From the NCBI RefSeq assembly GCF_000269985.1, contig NC_016109.1, forward strand, positions 2,356,001-2,420,000: a stretch of DNA of 64,000 bases, in the 5' to 3' direction. The translations under genes were made by a program, and so were the position numbers. Positions within the stretch are counted from its first letter, which is position 1, and every line of letters begins with the position of its first letter. Below are positions 62,594 through 64,000 of the stretch, piece after piece. A model generated the notes under the pieces. It worked only from the letters and a program-made list of their open reading frames with translations, was not told where the DNA came from and made no database searches. The DNA is from Kitasatospora setae KM-6054 (lineage in GTDB: Bacteria; Actinomycetota; Actinomycetes; Streptomycetales; Streptomycetaceae).

Positions 62594-63691
62594 TCAGATC
62601 CGGACGATCCGGTTGATCGGCATCGCGGTCGCCGACTCGTAGCGGACCTGCGCGCCGGTGTGCGGGGCGTGGATCATCTGCCCGTTGCCGACGTACATCC
62701 CGACGTGGTGCTGGTCGCCGTAGTAGATGATCAGGTCGCCCGGGCGGGCGTTGGCGATGTCGGTGCCCAGGCTGGTGCCGGCCCCCGCCTGCGCCTGGGA
62801 GGTGCGCGGGATCGACACGCCGGCCTGCTTGTAGGCCCACTGCATCAGGCCGGAGCAGTCGAAGCTGCTCGGCCCGGCGGCGCCGTACGCGTACCAGCTG
62901 CCCAGCTTGGAGACGGCCGCGCCGACCGCGTTGCCGGAGAAGTTCGAGGGCGCGGGCGCGTCCAGCGCGGGCCGGTCGGTGCTCCGCGAGGCGCGGTCCT
63001 GCGAGGCGGCGGAGGCCGCGGAGGCCGCGGCGTCGGCCTTCGCCTTGGCGTCCGCGGCGGCCTTGGCCTCGGCGGCGGCGATCTGCTCGCGCTCCTGCTG
63101 GGTCAGCGTGTTGAGCAGCTCCTGGGCCTTGGCGAGCTTCGCCTGGACGTCCGCCTTGTCGGCCTGCAGGGCCTTGGTGGTGGTGTCCAGCTCGGCGAGC
63201 TTGCTCTCGGCCTCCTTGCGCTGCGCGTCGAGCTTGGACTGCTCGTCCTTGAAGCTCTTGAGCAGGTCGGCCTGGGTGGAGCCGACCACGTTCAGCGCGC
63301 CGGCCTGGCCGAGGAAGGCGTCCGGGGTGCTGGAGAGCATCAGCTGCATGGTCTGCGGCATGCTGCCGGTCCGGTACTGCTCGGCGGCGATCCCGGCCAG
63401 GCTCTCCTGGACGGTGGTCACCTGCCCCTGCTGCCGGGCGAGCTGGTCCTGCAGCTGGCCGACCTGCTTCTGCAGGTCCTGCTGCTTCTCGACCGAGGCG
63501 TTCAGCGCCTCGGTCTTGATCTCGGCCTCTTCGTTGAGCTGGTCGACCTGCTGCTTGACCTGGTCCTTGGTCGGCGCGGGATCGGCGTGCGCCCCGCCCT
63601 GGGCGGAGAGCGCCACGGCGGCGGCGGCGGTCGCAGTGAGAATCGAGACCCGGGCACGGCTCGCGGGCTTGGGACGACGATGGGACGCCAC
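62594..63691 (-). CDS. Secreted NlpC/P60 peptidoglycan hydrolase under c-di-AMP riboswitch
   Basis: Family C40 endopeptidase (365 residues). A signal peptide (residues ~12-36, ending SAQGGAHA) is followed by a coiled coil (~42-220; KQQVDQLNEEAEIKTEALNA, cores KQQVDQLNEEAE and QELLNTLTQQER), an Ala/Lys-rich linker and the catalytic domain with Cys in SSFDCSGLMQWAYK, His in QHHVGMYVGNG and HAPHTG. It shares domain order with the next gene, consistent with an old tandem duplication. Streptomyces resuscitation-type hydrolases with c-di-AMP riboswitches promote spore germination and growth; this is a likely member. GTG start. Confidence 0.94.
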   Translation of the reverse strand: MASHRRPKPASRARVSILTATAAAAVALSAQGGAHADPAPTKDQVKQQVDQLNEEAEIKTEALNASVEKQQDLQKQVGQLQDQLARQQGQVTTVQESLAGIAAEQYRTGSMPQTMQLMLSSTPDAFLGQAGALNVVGSTQADLLKSFKDEQSKLDAQRKEAESKLAELDTTTKALQADKADVQAKLAKAQELLNTLTQQEREQIAAAEAKAAADAKAKADAAASAASAASQDRASRSTDRPALDAPAPSNFSGNAVGAAVSKLGSWYAYGAAGPSSFDCSGLMQWAYKQAGVSIPRTSQAQAGAGTSLGTDIANARPGDLIIYYGDQHHVGMYVGNGQMIHAPHTGAQVRYESATAMPINRIVRI

Positions 63692-63708
63692 GAAGGCGGA
63701 CTCCTTCT

Positions 63709-63875
63709 TCCTCGACCGCCTACCGGGTGAGCTGACGGGTTCGGGCTGGAAGAGATTGCCCTACGACGCCTCACCGGCCGCGCGCGGCGGCCGACCTGGC
63801 GCCGATTCACCCCGGGGGAACGTGGTTCCCCGGCTCCGTTCGACAGCACCCCCGCAGGGGTATCCCCGTCAGCAG
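63709..63875 (-). ncRNA. ydaO-yuaA type c-di-AMP riboswitch
   Basis: On the minus strand the leader of the NlpC/P60 gene contains the family's conserved parts in order: GCCGGGGAACCACG, CCCGGGGTGAATCGGCG, GTCGTAGGGCAATC, CCCGAACCCGTCAGCTCACC and GGTAGGCGG. The 5' limit is approximate; GGGGATACCCC and the G/C hairpin at 63842-63875 are included. Binding of cyclic di-AMP is known to turn off expression of such genes in Streptomyces. The remaining bases to 64000 are the promoter side and show no gene. Confidence 0.95.
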
Positions 63876-64000
63876 ACCCGGTGTTGACGGTCTGCCCGCT
63901 GCGTCACGGACTCGGCGGCGACCCCCGCCGCCGCCCCCCTTGGGCGATCGACTCTGCGGTGGTCGAGACATGACCCTAGTAACCGATCCGTGATCCGCTC

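Overview
This is chromosomal DNA of very high GC content with strong GC bias at third codon positions, many GTG starts and 4-nt start/stop overlaps. It most likely comes from a member of the Streptomycetaceae (Streptomyces or Kitasatospora). Evidence for this includes an sepF-divIVA flank to the division cluster, a two-component pair of the MacRS type, a glkA-type ROK glucokinase, DUF3040 and SAV_6107-type HEPN genes, and a c-di-AMP riboswitch before an NlpC/P60 gene. I see no prophage, insertion sequence, CRISPR array, tRNA or rRNA; the window looks like conserved core chromosome.

Layout. (1) 1-17765, minus strand: the complete division and cell wall (dcw) cluster, in transcription order rsmH, ftsL, ftsI, murE, murF, mraY, murD, ftsW, murG, ftsQ, ftsZ, pgeF-like laccase, yggS/ylmE-like PLP protein, sepF, yggT, divIVA (divIVA runs off the left edge). 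A good promoter candidate (TTGACT-16-TAGGCT) lies 257 nt upstream of rsmH, and another (TTGAAA-18-TACTGT) lies between ftsQ and ftsZ. (2) 18249-23760, plus: a beta-carbonic anhydrase, then a MoxR / DUF58 / transglutaminase (TgpA-like) operon ending at a strong bidirectional terminator. (3) 23888-29382: DUF3040, a methyltransferase, a HEPN-like protein, a DUF4126 membrane protein, an FAD-dependent amine-oxidase/desaturase-like protein, and a membrane protein with a glutamine/tyrosine-rich tail. (4) 29544-33703: metF, a polyprenyl diphosphate synthase, a VanZ-like protein, thiE and an Rv2175c-like DNA-binding protein. (5) 33721-37299: a ferredoxin-reductase-like flavoprotein, then a TPP riboswitch controlling thiO-thiS-thiG. 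(6) 37417-44976: a small membrane protein, a PASTA Ser/Thr kinase, a sulfite-oxidase-like molybdoenzyme, bacterioferritin with its ferredoxin (Bfd, with an iron-box-like site), class II DAHP synthase, and a fused TrpE-TrpG anthranilate synthase behind a Trp-Trp-Trp leader peptide and attenuator. (7) 45056-54100: a frameshifted hypothetical gene, MacRS-like regulators, a PlsC acyltransferase, an esterase, a nuclease-like protein, glucokinase, DUF5304, a degenerate ArsA-like protein and an SRPBCC protein. (8) 54349-64000: long-chain acyl-CoA synthetase, a PimB-like GT4, a GT87 mannosyltransferase-like protein, a PfkB sugar kinase with a TGCAAG/CTTGCA operator, a HEXXH protein, two paralogous secreted NlpC/P60 hydrolases, and a ydaO-type riboswitch.

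How it works together. Most of the window serves the envelope: peptidoglycan precursor synthesis and septation (dcw), polar growth (DivIVA), prenyl carriers, PASTA kinase signalling, phospholipid and mannolipid synthesis, and peptidoglycan hydrolases under second-messenger control. Gene order from metF through the prenyl synthase, Rv2175c-like gene, PASTA kinase, DAHP synthase, PlsC, ArsA-like, SRPBCC, acyl-CoA synthetase, PimB-like and NlpC/P60 genes parallels, from memory, the Mycobacterium tuberculosis region downstream of its own dcw cluster, so this is an old actinobacterial envelope neighbourhood. Thiamine, aromatic amino acid, iron storage and glucose kinase genes are interspersed. I found no wholly new system. 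The points most worth checking are the regulatory DNA (repeats before sepF, a palindrome before ftsZ, leaderless promoters, a glkA leader hairpin, a pfkB operator), the low-complexity Q/Y-rich membrane protein, the degenerate ArsA protein and the frameshifted gene beside macRS.
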